Shown here piece by piece: positions 26,436-35,037 of a DNA stretch of 64,000 nucleotides. A program made the position numbers and the translations under genes. How positions within the stretch are numbered: the first letter of the stretch is position 1; each line of letters starts with the position of its first letter. Below the pieces are notes generated by a model. The model saw only the letters and a program-made list of their open reading frames with translations, was not told the DNA's origin and did not search any database. Location of the stretch: the NCBI RefSeq assembly GCF_900258035.1, contig NZ_OGTP01000008.1, positions 62,001 through 126,000 on the forward strand, given 5' to 3'. This DNA is from Caballeronia novacaledonica (GTDB lineage: Bacteria > Pseudomonadota > Gammaproteobacteria > Burkholderiales > Burkholderiaceae).

Positions 26436-26945
26436 TCAGGCCGCCCACTTCAGATTGTCGATGCGCACGAGCTTGCGTTCGATGCGTTCCACGAAGTTAT
26501 CGATGAGCCGGCGCTCGTCCTGCGCGCTCGTCTGCCCCGTGATCGCGCAGCGCGCGACAGGTTGCTTGCCGGTCAGTCGCGCCATGTCGCGGAACGTGTT
26601 CGTCTCGTGCCGCAAGATCTGCGTACTGAAGCAAGCGATGTGCCGCAGCCTGCGCCGGTTCGCGACGATCCACGCACGCACCGGCGCGGAGAGCGTGCCC
26701 ATCCACACCGGCGTGCCGATCACGACGACGTCGTATGCCATGACGTCCTTCAGCGTTCCGCCGACGCTCACGTCGCAACCGAACACCGTGTCGGCGAGTG
26801 CGCGCAGAACGCCGATCGGGCCGGATCTGATCTCTTCGACATCCGCGCGCAGCCGCGTGGCGAGCGCGTGAGCCAGCGCGCGTGTCGTGCCGGTGCGCGA
26901 ATAGCACACCACGAGCACTTTCGACGCCGGGACGATTGCGTTCAT
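26436..26945 (-). CDS. Flavodoxin family protein
   Basis: A 169-residue flavodoxin-fold protein. The FMN phosphate loop is visible as YSRTGTTRALA, and the aromatic loop as VVIGTPVWMGTLSAPVRAWI. Length and sequence resemble the flavodoxin/HemG-like group more than short-chain electron-carrier flavodoxins. It is first in a leftward operon with the universal stress protein, behind an FNR box (27004) and TAGATT -10. The electron partner is unknown. Confidence 0.85.
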   Translation of the reverse strand: MNAIVPASKVLVVCYSRTGTTRALAHALATRLRADVEEIRSGPIGVLRALADTVFGCDVSVGGTLKDVMAYDVVVIGTPVWMGTLSAPVRAWIVANRRRLRHIACFSTQILRHETNTFRDMARLTGKQPVARCAITGQTSAQDERRLIDNFVERIERKLVRIDNLKWAA

Positions 26946-27003
26946 CCGCGAGCTCCATTGCAGGTTGTGACGCTCAATCTATCGCGATGCTTCCTGGCTC
27001 CGA

Positions 27004-27017
27004 TTGACTTGAGTCAA
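27004..27017 (-). promoter_or_regulatory. FNR/ANR-like box TTGAC-TTGA-GTCAA
   Basis: A symmetrical FNR-like site (TTGAC/GTCAA arms). Reading leftward, TAGATT follows after exactly 22 bases, giving a class II promoter for the flavodoxin and universal stress protein genes. It lies 33 bases from a second box that faces the opposite way. Confidence 0.7.
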
Positions 27018-27050
27018 CCGCTCGCGCATTGGCGCGCGATCCCGTTTCCG

Positions 27051-27064
27051 TTGATCTGAGTCAA
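27051..27064 (+). promoter_or_regulatory. FNR/ANR-like box TTGAT-CTGA-GTCAA
   Basis: An FNR site with one mismatch. Rightward, TAGACT follows after exactly 22 bases (27087-27092). It should drive the tandem universal stress protein at 27133. With the box at 27004 it forms a divergent, oxygen-controlled pair of promoters. Confidence 0.75.
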
Positions 27065-27132
27065 GCGGCTCGCGGCGCCGTCTCCGTAGACTCGGATGCC
27101 ATTCACTCTCAGCGCATCCGAGGAGTCATTCC

Positions 27133-27960
27133 ATGAGCTACAAGACGATCCTCGCGCACCTCGATACGAGCGTGCGCGCCCATCCCCGTCTGGAAACCGC
27201 GCTGCAGCTCGCCAGGCAATTCGACGCGTATGTGATCGGCCTCTTCTCAATCTTCGAGCCGAACGCGCGCGCCTTCAACGTGATGGCCGGCACCGCCGCC
27301 TATTACGAAGCGCGGGTGGCCGTGCGCCGCGAACAGGCGGGCGCGCTGGAGCGGCTCTTTGACGCGGAACTGAAGCGGGCGGGCGTATCGGGCGAATGGC
27401 TCGCGCCCGGCGAGCCGGCGGATCGCGCGGTGCCGCACCACGCGCGCTGCGCCGATCTCGTGATCGCGAGTCAGGACGATCCGGCCGATCCCGAGTCCTA
27501 TATCGGCGATGGCTTTCGCGAGAACGTCATCCTGTCCTCGGGACGTCCCGTGTTGCTCATGCCTTGCAGCGGTTTTTTCGCCACCGTGGGCCGCTTTCCG
27601 ATGATCGCGTGGGACGGCGGCCGCGAAGCCGCGCGCGCTGTCCACGACGCGTTGCCGTTGCTGAAGACGGCCGGGCGCGCGACCATCGTCACGATCGACG
27701 AGCGAGCGGACGAACGGATCGCGGGCGCGGACATCGCCGCGTGCATCGCGCGGCATGGCGTTGAGGTCGATGTCGTGTCGAGCGCGAGCGGCGCGGATGC
27801 ATCGGCCGGCGACATGCTGTTGTCGCGCGCCGCCGATCTCGGCGCGGATCTCGTCGTGATGGGCGGCTACGGCCACGCACGCTGGCGCGAACTGGTGCTC
27901 GGCGGCGCGACGCGCACGTTCCTCGAATCGATGACGGTGCCCGTGCTGATGTCGCATTGA
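27133..27960 (+). CDS. Tandem universal stress protein
   Basis: A 275-residue protein with two Usp domains (about residues 1-145 and 150-275). The second holds the nucleotide loop VVMGGYGHARWRELVLGGATRTFL; the first lacks a clear loop and looks degenerate. Such tandem Usps bind ATP or AMP and help survival without growth. The gene is behind an FNR box and TAGACT -10, divergent from the flavodoxin operon. Confidence 0.9.
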   Translation: MSYKTILAHLDTSVRAHPRLETALQLARQFDAYVIGLFSIFEPNARAFNVMAGTAAYYEARVAVRREQAGALERLFDAELKRAGVSGEWLAPGEPADRAVPHHARCADLVIASQDDPADPESYIGDGFRENVILSSGRPVLLMPCSGFFATVGRFPMIAWDGGREAARAVHDALPLLKTAGRATIVTIDERADERIAGADIAACIARHGVEVDVVSSASGADASAGDMLLSRAADLGADLVVMGGYGHARWRELVLGGATRTFLESMTVPVLMSH

Positions 27961-27998
27961 TTCCGAATGCGCGCTTCGGCGATGAACGCGACGCCGGA

Positions 27999-29540
27999 TC
28001 AGTTGAACTCGGAACGCAGGCGTGCTTTCAGATCGATGAGATCGGCTTCATGGGTTCGCAGAACGTCCTGCAATCGCGCAGCGCTATCGTTCAGTCGTGC
28101 TATCGAAGCGTGGCATTGTTCGGCTGCGTCGCGGCAAAGGCGCAGGATGTGATCGCGAATCGCCTTGCTCAGCGCGGCATGCAGGCGCTGATAGTCGATG
28201 CCCGCGACGGTCTCTTCGAACACGGCATCGTCATCGAGATGGAGAGGCGCGAGCGAGGCGTCGAGTTCGACGGCGTAATCATGAAGCCGCGCGTCGATCT
28301 CGCGCGAAAACGATTCGAAAATCGCTTGCGACAAACGTGCGGCGATAGCCTCGACGTCGCGTGCCGATGAATGCGCATCGAGCAAGGCCGGCAATGTCGG
28401 CACGACTTCGCGCCACACCGCATTCGCGATCTGCTTCTGCTGATCTTCGAGCGCCGCAATCGCCGCATCCGATGACGAGCGCAATTGCCCCAGCAATGCG
28501 TACACGTCGCGGCACAATGCGCTCATCACGTTTTCTTCCAGATGATGCAGGAACACTTCCGCCTGCTTGCGCCGCTTGTAGGCCAACGTCTCTTCGGCAA
28601 TCGACATCAGCGCGGCATAGAGCTTGTCGAATCCCGCGTCGCTCATCGCCGTTTGCGTTTCGCCCTGCTCGCGCGCGAGATACGAGGAGATCGACACGGG
28701 CGCTTTCAGCAGGTCAATGGCCACGCCCATCGACATGAGCTTTTCTTCCGCGCGCGTCCTGACATCGGCTTCCTGCTCGGCGCGATTTTCCGGTGTCTTG
28801 TTACGCAGCAACTTGACGATTTCACCGTCGATTTCGTCTTCCTCGTACACGTCGCTACGCGTCACGACGGGCAGAAGCGGCTTGTTGCGATGAAGTTCGC
28901 GGCCGAGTTCGTCCAGTTCCTGCACTTGTCCCGGCGATGTGGAACTCGTGAGCCACAACACGCCATCGGCGCTATCGGTGAAGCGTTGCGTGAGTGCCGC
29001 GTTGTCCGGCGTGACCGAATGCAATCCCGGCGTATCGACGAGCACCAGCTTTCCTGCAAGACGCACGCCTTGCAGTCGCGCGGTTGTTTCCGTCACGCCT
29101 TCCTTGAACCGCTCCGCCGTTTCGACGATGCTTCCCGCATCGAGATAGAAGTACTCCACCGACTTGCCGTGCGCCGCGAATCGATCGGCAAGCAGATTGC
29201 AAAGCGAACTCTTGCCCGCGTTGAACTTGCCGAAGACGAGCAGCAAGGCTTTATCGTCGAAGGTTTCGGCGAGTGCCTGCGCGGGTTCGAGATGCGCCCA
29301 TTGCTGTTTCCATGCGAGCATGCTTTTCTGCAATGCGGCGTTGATTGCTTCGGCATGTTTCGCCAGCGCGCTTCGATTCGTCAACTCCGCATGGACGAGC
29401 CGGCTGGATTGCAGATTAACGCTCAGTTGTGCGAGCCATTTTTCCATCGAATGAAGAATGCGCCCGAGATCATGTGCGATGAACTCGAACGCATCGACAT
29501 CGGCGATGAAGCGTTGTTCGTTGCTCGCATCCGCTTTCAT
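27999..29540 (-). CDS. Dynamin-like GTPase, second of a pair
   Basis: A 513-residue dynamin-family GTPase. The P-loop GKFNAGKSS is at residues 104-112, switch II DTPGLHS at about 169-175, and the base-recognition motif is TRSD at 227-230 instead of NKxD. The N-terminal 95 residues and the region after 330 are helical, as in the dynamin stalk; no membrane segment is seen. The start overlaps the end of the next GTPase by 4 bases (ATGA). Bacterial dynamins act in pairs on membranes, in division, membrane repair or phage defence. The role here is not known. Confidence 0.82.
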   Translation of the reverse strand: MKADASNEQRFIADVDAFEFIAHDLGRILHSMEKWLAQLSVNLQSSRLVHAELTNRSALAKHAEAINAALQKSMLAWKQQWAHLEPAQALAETFDDKALLLVFGKFNAGKSSLCNLLADRFAAHGKSVEYFYLDAGSIVETAERFKEGVTETTARLQGVRLAGKLVLVDTPGLHSVTPDNAALTQRFTDSADGVLWLTSSTSPGQVQELDELGRELHRNKPLLPVVTRSDVYEEDEIDGEIVKLLRNKTPENRAEQEADVRTRAEEKLMSMGVAIDLLKAPVSISSYLAREQGETQTAMSDAGFDKLYAALMSIAEETLAYKRRKQAEVFLHHLEENVMSALCRDVYALLGQLRSSSDAAIAALEDQQKQIANAVWREVVPTLPALLDAHSSARDVEAIAARLSQAIFESFSREIDARLHDYAVELDASLAPLHLDDDAVFEETVAGIDYQRLHAALSKAIRDHILRLCRDAAEQCHASIARLNDSAARLQDVLRTHEADLIDLKARLRSEFN

Positions 29541-30787
29541 GCGCGGCTTTCCAGTGCGCGCAATGCATGCGACGCCGCGTTCAAAGCGTCGAGCATCGAT
29601 TCGCTTTGCGATATGCGCGCCGCCAATGCTTTCCTGTCGGCCGATAACTCGAAATAATGGCCGAAGTCGCGCTGCATCCGTTCGCGGCCCGCATCGGTGC
29701 AGAACATTTTGCGCAAGTCCTTTCGAAATTTCACCGACACGCCCATGACCGCCACCATCACCGAATTGAGCGCGCGCGCCACCGTTTCCTGTTCCGCTGG
29801 CAAGCCGATGACGCCGTGCCCCGCGAGAAAGCTATCGATTTCGATACATGCGCGCGAATAGGCCATCTGAATGTGCGCGCGTTCGAGCTTGCCCGCGGTG
29901 ATCGCATAAGCGTCCTTCGCGGTGTCCGGCACCGAAGCGTGGTCGGTGCCGAGCGCGTTCAACATTGCGTCGATATCGCCGCTCACCTTGTCGATGACGC
30001 GCTGCAAACCTCGATCGAAATTCACGCGCTGTCGTCGCTGCGTCTCGCGCGATTCATCCAGCAAGCGCTCGTGCGCGAGCAGACGTTGCGCCAGTTCTTC
30101 GCGGGTTTCATCGAACAACAGCGCGGTTTCATGCGTGCGCGCTTCGGGCACGCGAGCCAGCGCCGCGTCGATTGTCGCGCGCAACGAAGGCATGCCGCTT
30201 TTCTCCAGCATCAGCTTCTTGCCTTCGTCCAGTCCCTTTCGATAACGCGTCGATGAAACCGCATTCAGCGCGATGTCACGCCTTTGCGCGCCGATCGCGT
30301 GACTGACTTTCTGCAGCTCGGCATCGTCGGCGAGTTGATCCACTTGCGACAGCACGAACAACGTCTGACGCTTCGAGCGTTCACCGTCCGCGCAGAGTTC
30401 GGCGAGCAAGGCCAGTTCTTTCGCGTCGAGTTCGCCTTCCTTCGCGGCATGGACGAACAATCGGATATCCGCGTGCAGCCACGCGGCATGCAACGCGTGA
30501 CGATCGTCTTCGGTGCCGACGTCCGCGTCGAGACCGGGCGCATCCAGCCAGCGCACGCCCCGATGAACGCTGTCGGACAGCTTCACCGTCTCGCGCTTGT
30601 CGGCGACGGCGAACGTATTCTGTCCGATCAACTCGTTCAGCAAACGGCTCTTGCCATGATTGTATTTGCCGATGACGGTGACGATAGGCTCGCCATCCGC
30701 AAGCAGGATCGCGAGACGCGCCATGTCGTCCGCGCGGTCCGGCAGCACGGACACGATCGCATGTATTGCGTCGCCGCGCGCGTTCAT
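29537..30787 (-). CDS. Dynamin-like GTPase, first of a pair
   Basis: A 416-residue GTPase. The P-loop GKYNHGKSR is at residues 40-48 and switch II DAPGLDAD at 82-89. The base-recognition site looks degenerate (LSQVDQ). The C-terminal half is helical, with one short hydrophobic stretch (SVMVAVMGVSVKF) that could touch the membrane. It is smaller than its partner and has the GTPase domain at the very N-terminus. It abuts the RidA gene by 4 bases (ATGA) on the same strand, so the GTPases may be expressed with it. Confidence 0.8.
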   Translation of the reverse strand: MNARGDAIHAIVSVLPDRADDMARLAILLADGEPIVTVIGKYNHGKSRLLNELIGQNTFAVADKRETVKLSDSVHRGVRWLDAPGLDADVGTEDDRHALHAAWLHADIRLFVHAAKEGELDAKELALLAELCADGERSKRQTLFVLSQVDQLADDAELQKVSHAIGAQRRDIALNAVSSTRYRKGLDEGKKLMLEKSGMPSLRATIDAALARVPEARTHETALLFDETREELAQRLLAHERLLDESRETQRRQRVNFDRGLQRVIDKVSGDIDAMLNALGTDHASVPDTAKDAYAITAGKLERAHIQMAYSRACIEIDSFLAGHGVIGLPAEQETVARALNSVMVAVMGVSVKFRKDLRKMFCTDAGRERMQRDFGHYFELSADRKALAARISQSESMLDALNAASHALRALESRA

Positions 30788-31191
30788 TTCCCTGCTTCAT
30801 CCATTACCGCGACGGCCTTGATCTCGACGATATAACCCGCCGCACCGCCCAGCATGTGCGCACCGACCGCCGTCCACGCCGGCAACGGATGCGTGTCGAG
30901 ATAGCGGTCGCGCACCTGCATGAACAAGGGCAGATCGCGCATGTCGGTGTGGAAGGTGGTCACGTCGACGACATCGCTCAATGACGCCCCCGCCGCTTCC
31001 AGCACCAGTTTCAGGTTCTCGAAAGCCTGCACGATTTGCGCTTCGCGGCCTTCGACCAGTTGCATGGCCGCATTACGACCGATCTGCCCGGACACGTAAA
31101 TCGTGTTGCCGACTTTCACTGCGGGCGCGTATCGAATCTTCTCGTACACCGCTTCCATTCCCGCGGGAATAATAGCCTTGCGTTCACTCAT
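30784..31191 (-). CDS. RidA family enamine/imine deaminase
   Basis: A 135-residue RidA/YjgF-family protein that hydrolyses reactive enamines or acts in a catabolic pathway. The family block is visible as IYVSGQIGRN, and the end VEIKAVAVMD is typical, though the usual catalytic Arg/Glu pattern is only partly clear by eye. ATG 31191 has AGGAG upstream. It follows benD with 30 bases between and overlaps the dynamin-like gene, so it could be part of the ben transcript. Confidence 0.85.
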   Translation of the reverse strand: MSERKAIIPAGMEAVYEKIRYAPAVKVGNTIYVSGQIGRNAAMQLVEGREAQIVQAFENLKLVLEAAGASLSDVVDVTTFHTDMRDLPLFMQVRDRYLDTHPLPAWTAVGAHMLGGAAGYIVEIKAVAVMDEAGK

Positions 31192-31221
31192 GTCATGCGT
31201 CTCCTGCACGTTCGATTGTTA

Positions 31222-31998
31222 TCAGCCGTTATCGCCGCCGGCGACCGGCAGCACCGCGCCCGTGATATAGCTCGCTTCGTCCGATGCGAGGAAGAGAATC
31301 GGCGCGACCTGTTCGTCGAGACTGCCGTAGCGCTTGAAGAACGTCGATTCGGTGACCTGCTTCACCGCTTCGCCCATCCAGATCTTTTCCTGTTCGCTGT
31401 CGCCGCCCGCGTTGCGCGGCACGCGTCGCGGAGGCGCTTCGGTTCCGCCCGGCGCCGCGGCCACCACGCGGATGTTGCGCTCGCCGTATTCCATCGCCAA
31501 TGCCTGCGTCATCGCGTTGACGCCGCCTTTCGCAGCCGAATACGGCACGCGTCGAATCCCGCGCGTCGCATTCGAAGATACATTCACGATGGTTCCGCCG
31601 CCACGCTCCAGCAAATGCGGCAACACGGCATGGCACGCGTAAAGCGTCGGCATGAGCGAGCGCCGGATTTCGGCATCGATCTGCGCGGGCTCGAACTCCG
31701 CATACGGACGCATGCGGATCGCGCCGCCGACGCCGTTCACGAGAATATCGATACCGCCGAACTTGCGCGCCGCAAACGCCATCGCCGATGCCGCGCCTTC
31801 GTAGGTTTCGAGATCGGCGACGAAGCCCGCCGTCTCCGCACCTTGCGCTTCGGCCGCGACTTCAGCGACGAAATCCGCGCGATCGACGAACAACACCTTC
31901 GCGCCCTCGGCGGCCGCACGCAGCGCCACGCCGCGTCCGATGCCCTGCGCCGCGCCCGTGACGACCATCACCTTGCCGGCAAATCGTTGTGTGCTCAT
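31222..31998 (-). CDS. benD: Benzoate cis-diol dehydrogenase (BenD)
   Basis: A 258-residue short-chain dehydrogenase that oxidises and decarboxylates 1,6-dihydroxycyclohexa-2,4-diene-1-carboxylate to catechol with NAD+. The cofactor loop is TGAAQGIG, the active-site Tyr/Lys is in YSAAKGG, and Ser is in NVSSNAT. The start overlaps the benC stop by 4 bases (ATGA). The assignment rests on the SDR features plus position directly after benABC. Confidence 0.92.
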   Translation of the reverse strand: MSTQRFAGKVMVVTGAAQGIGRGVALRAAAEGAKVLFVDRADFVAEVAAEAQGAETAGFVADLETYEGAASAMAFAARKFGGIDILVNGVGGAIRMRPYAEFEPAQIDAEIRRSLMPTLYACHAVLPHLLERGGGTIVNVSSNATRGIRRVPYSAAKGGVNAMTQALAMEYGERNIRVVAAAPGGTEAPPRRVPRNAGGDSEQEKIWMGEAVKQVTESTFFKRYGSLDEQVAPILFLASDEASYITGAVLPVAGGDNG

Positions 31999-33023
31999 GC
32001 GGTCACCGGCGCGGCGTTGGGCGTGAACTTCTCGTAGTGGAAGCTGTTGGGCTTCACGCCGTTGTCGTCGAAGTGCTTGCGCACGGCATCGACCATCGGC
32101 GGCGGGCCGCACAGGTACACATCGACATCGCCATCATTCAACGATTCCGCGGGCATATGCTGCGTCACCCAGCCCTTGCGCGGATGATCCGAATCCGCAT
32201 CCGCGACGACGGTGCTGAACGTGAAGTTCGGCAGCTTCGCCGTGTAAGCCTCGATCGCCTCGACCTGCACGAGATCGAGATCGCGCGTCGCGCCATAGAT
32301 CAGGTGAATCTTCTGCTGCGAGCCGGTGCGCGCGAGCACTTCGAGCATCGACAGGAACGGCGCCAGGCCCGTGCCGCCCGCGAGGAACAGCAGCGGCCGC
32401 TCGACGGCGCGCAGATAGAAACTGCCGAGCGGTCCCGTCAACTCCACCGGGTTGCCCGCCTGCGCGGATTCGAGCCACGTGCTCATCACGCCGCCGGGAA
32501 TCTTCTTGATGAGAAAGCTGATCTTCGTCTGACCCGGCGCGGACGAGAACGAATACGAGCGATGCTGACCGCTGCCGGGCACGTCGATATTCACGTACTG
32601 GCCCGGCAGAAAGACCGGCGCGGGCGTGGCGGCATCCACGTCCAGTTCGAGCACGACGGCGGCGTCGTTGTGCGGCTCGATCTTCGTGACCGTCGCGGCG
32701 AACTTGCTTTGCGCCGTCTTGCAAGCCGTGGACGACGCCGGAACCGCGATCACGCAATCGCTCGACGGCACCATCTGGCAAGTCAGCACGAGCCCGCCTT
32801 CCTTTTCGTCTTCGGAGAGCGCGTCTTCGATGTAATCGTCGCCGAGATCGTAGCTGCCGCTTTCGGCGCGGCATTTGCAGGTGCCGCATACGCCGTCGGA
32901 GCAATCCATCGGCAGATTGATCTTGGCGCGGAATGCGGCGTCGAGCACCTTCTCGCCCGCCTTGCATTCGACGAAACGCGTCACGCCGTCTTCGAAATTC
33001 AGTGCAATGTTGTAGCTGGACAT
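31995..33023 (-). CDS. benC: Benzoate 1,2-dioxygenase electron transfer component (BenC)
   Basis: A 342-residue reductase passing electrons from NADH through FAD and a [2Fe-2S] cluster to BenAB. The ferredoxin ligands are Cys41, Cys46, Cys49 and Cys82. The flavin motif RSYSFSS and nucleotide motifs GGTGLAPFLSML and CGPPPMVDAV follow. GTAGGAGG precedes ATG 33023. The order ferredoxin then reductase is that of class IB dioxygenase reductases such as BenC and XylZ. Confidence 0.95.
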   Translation of the reverse strand: MSSYNIALNFEDGVTRFVECKAGEKVLDAAFRAKINLPMDCSDGVCGTCKCRAESGSYDLGDDYIEDALSEDEKEGGLVLTCQMVPSSDCVIAVPASSTACKTAQSKFAATVTKIEPHNDAAVVLELDVDAATPAPVFLPGQYVNIDVPGSGQHRSYSFSSAPGQTKISFLIKKIPGGVMSTWLESAQAGNPVELTGPLGSFYLRAVERPLLFLAGGTGLAPFLSMLEVLARTGSQQKIHLIYGATRDLDLVQVEAIEAYTAKLPNFTFSTVVADADSDHPRKGWVTQHMPAESLNDGDVDVYLCGPPPMVDAVRKHFDDNGVKPNSFHYEKFTPNAAPVTA

Positions 33024-33058
33024 GTTGCCTCCTACTTCGTGTCTCGTCACCGGGGGCA

Positions 33059-33547
33059 TCAGACGTGGTAGACGTCGAGCACCTGACGGATATAGTCGTT
33101 CTTCAGCACGATCTTCTTGTGCGCGATCACCAGAATGTCGTCGACCTTGCGCAGCGTCACGAAGATCGTGCCGAAGAAATGGTCCGTGATCTTGTAGCGA
33201 TGGTTCAGCGTGTCGAAGTTGTAGCGCACATCGACTTCGTTCTCGCGCTCGGCCAGCACTTCCACATTGGTGACATTGTGGCTCGTGCGCGGCTCGGGCA
33301 TCGATGCGCCGCTGCGCTCGGTCTTGATGCGGAACACGCGATCTTCGAGGCCGCCGCGATCCGGATAGAACATCAGCGAGATCTGGCTTTCGTGATCTTC
33401 GGTGAGCTGATCGTCGTCGTCCCATGCGGGCATCCAGTACGTGACGTCTTCCGCATAGCAGCCGAGCCATTCGTCCCACTGACGGTCATCGAGCAGGCGC
33501 GCTTCGCGATACAGCGTCGCGCAGATTTTCAGGTAATCGAAGTTCAT
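33059..33547 (-). CDS. benB: Benzoate 1,2-dioxygenase small subunit (BenB)
   Basis: A 162-residue beta subunit of the ring-hydroxylating oxygenase, in the cystatin-like fold that supports the alpha subunit. Recognisable parts are [20 protein letters not shown] in broken form and the C-terminal region [14 protein letters not shown]. It overlaps the benA stop by 4 bases (ATGA) and is followed by benC after 35 bases. Length is normal. Confidence 0.94.
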   Translation of the reverse strand: MNFDYLKICATLYREARLLDDRQWDEWLGCYAEDVTYWMPAWDDDDQLTEDHESQISLMFYPDRGGLEDRVFRIKTERSGASMPEPRTSHNVTNVEVLAERENEVDVRYNFDTLNHRYKITDHFFGTIFVTLRKVDDILVIAHKKIVLKNDYIRQVLDVYHV

Positions 33548-34902
33548 GCCCGTGCCTCCGCTTGTTCCTTCTTCAGGGCGTCGCGCATCACGTTCACCCA
33601 GTATTCATGCTGCACGACGAAGAGGCCTTCGTCCTCGCTGCGTTCGCCCGAGATGAGCGGCTTGATGCCCATGTTCTTCGCGTTGTCGTCCGGGCCGTGA
33701 ACCCACAGCGGCGCGCCGCGCGACAGGTCGTTCCACATCGCCGTGATGCCCGCATAACCCGACTGGCATGCGCGGAACTCTTCGAGGTCGTCGCTCGTGC
33801 CCATGCCCGACACGTTGAAGAAGTCTTCGTACTGACGGATGCGGATGGCGCGGTCCTCGGCGCTCTCGCCCTTCGGCGCGAAGCAGAAGATGCTGACTTC
33901 GGTCTTGTCGACACCCAGCGGACGCACCACGCGAATCTGCGTGCTGAACTGATCCATCAGGAACACGTTCGGATAGAGGCACAGATTGCGCGTCTGGTTG
34001 ACGATGAACTCCGCCTGCTCTTCGCCCACGCGCGCCTTGATTTCCTCGCGATGCTGGTACACCGGCCGCACTTCCGGGTTCATCGTCTTGGTCCACAACA
34101 GGATGTGGCCATGATCGAAGCCATATACGCCCGCGACCGACTTGCTCCAGCTATTGGCATCGACGGCTTTCGTGCCTTCGACCTTGCGGCGGCCCATCGT
34201 CGCGGCGTAGTTCCAGTGAACGGTGCTGACGTGATAGCCGTCGCAGCCGTTCTCCATCTGCATCTTCCAGTTGCCGTCGTAGATGTACGAGGAGTTGCCG
34301 CGCAGGACTTCGAGTCCGTTCGGCGCCTGATCGACGATCTGATCGATGATGACCTTCGTCTCGCCCAGATAGTCTTCGAGCGGCATCGAATCCGCATTCA
34401 GGCTGCCGAACAGGAATCCGCGATAGCTCTGAAAACGCGCAACCTTGCGCAAATCGTGCGAGCCGTGCGTGTTGAATTGAATCGGATATTCGGTGGTCTT
34501 CTCGTCCTTCACCTTCAGCAGCTTGCCGGTATTGGAGAACGTCCAGCCATGGAACGGGCACGTGAAGCTGCCCTTGTTGCCATGCTTGCGGCGGCACAGC
34601 ATCGCGCCCTTGTGCGCACAGGCATTGATCACCGCGTGCAGCTCGCCGGTCTTGTCGCGCGTGACGACCACGGGCTGACGGCCGATCCACGTCGTGTAGT
34701 AATCGTTGTTGTTCGGGATCTGGCTTTCGTGCGCGAGGTACACCCAGTTGCTCTCGAAGATGTGCTTCATCTCGAGATCGAACAGGTCGGCGTTGGTGAA
34801 GATGTCGCGGCGGCAGCGGAATACGCCGCTTTCCTTGTCGTCCTGAACGGCTGTTTGCAGCAGTTCGTCGAGCTGACTGGCTTTGTCGATGATGGCGGAC
34901 AT
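33544..34902 (-). CDS. benA: Benzoate 1,2-dioxygenase large subunit (BenA)
   Basis: A 452-residue catalytic subunit that adds both atoms of O2 to benzoate, making the cis-diol. The Rieske cluster ligands are Cys95, His97, Cys115 and His118 (CAHKGAM and CPFHGW). The mononuclear iron site includes His224 and His229 ([12 protein letters not shown]). It follows catA after 113 bases that hold two strong inverted repeats. Toluate-type XylX is the closest alternative, but the cat/benE context points to benzoate. Confidence 0.95.
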   Translation of the reverse strand: MSAIIDKASQLDELLQTAVQDDKESGVFRCRRDIFTNADLFDLEMKHIFESNWVYLAHESQIPNNNDYYTTWIGRQPVVVTRDKTGELHAVINACAHKGAMLCRRKHGNKGSFTCPFHGWTFSNTGKLLKVKDEKTTEYPIQFNTHGSHDLRKVARFQSYRGFLFGSLNADSMPLEDYLGETKVIIDQIVDQAPNGLEVLRGNSSYIYDGNWKMQMENGCDGYHVSTVHWNYAATMGRRKVEGTKAVDANSWSKSVAGVYGFDHGHILLWTKTMNPEVRPVYQHREEIKARVGEEQAEFIVNQTRNLCLYPNVFLMDQFSTQIRVVRPLGVDKTEVSIFCFAPKGESAEDRAIRIRQYEDFFNVSGMGTSDDLEEFRACQSGYAGITAMWNDLSRGAPLWVHGPDDNAKNMGIKPLISGERSEDEGLFVVQHEYWVNVMRDALKKEQAEARA

Positions 34903-34973
34903 GTGTGCTCTCCCTATGCGGCTCCGGTCATGGAGCGCTTGCATCGGTGTCGGATGGTTCTTGCGGAGTTCGA

Positions 34974-34995
34974 GCGGCGACAGACCTGTCGCCGC
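34974..34995. repeat. Perfect hairpin in the catA-benA gap
   Basis: GCGGCGACAG and CTGTCGCCGC pair over 10 bases around a 2-base centre. Neither strand gives a leftward T-run, so it is not a plain terminator of catA. It may protect or process the catA-ben mRNA or weaken read-through. Confidence 0.55.
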
Positions 34996-35000
34996 TTTGG

Positions 35001-35037
35001 GCGCGTATCGGGTGATTACGCCGTGGCGGATACGCGC
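35001..35037. repeat. Inverted repeat around the catA stop codon
   Basis: GCGCGTATC and GATACGCGC form a perfect 9-base inverted repeat with 19 bases between, and the catA stop (35016-35018) lies in the loop. Ribosomes ending catA would disturb it. Together with the hairpin at 34974 it makes a structured junction before benA. Confidence 0.45.

Noticed and set aside
27999..30787. Calling the GTPase pair an Eleos phage-defence system
   Set aside because: The sizes and setting differ from LeoA/LeoBC and no other defence genes or mobile signs are nearby; only a family-level call is justified.
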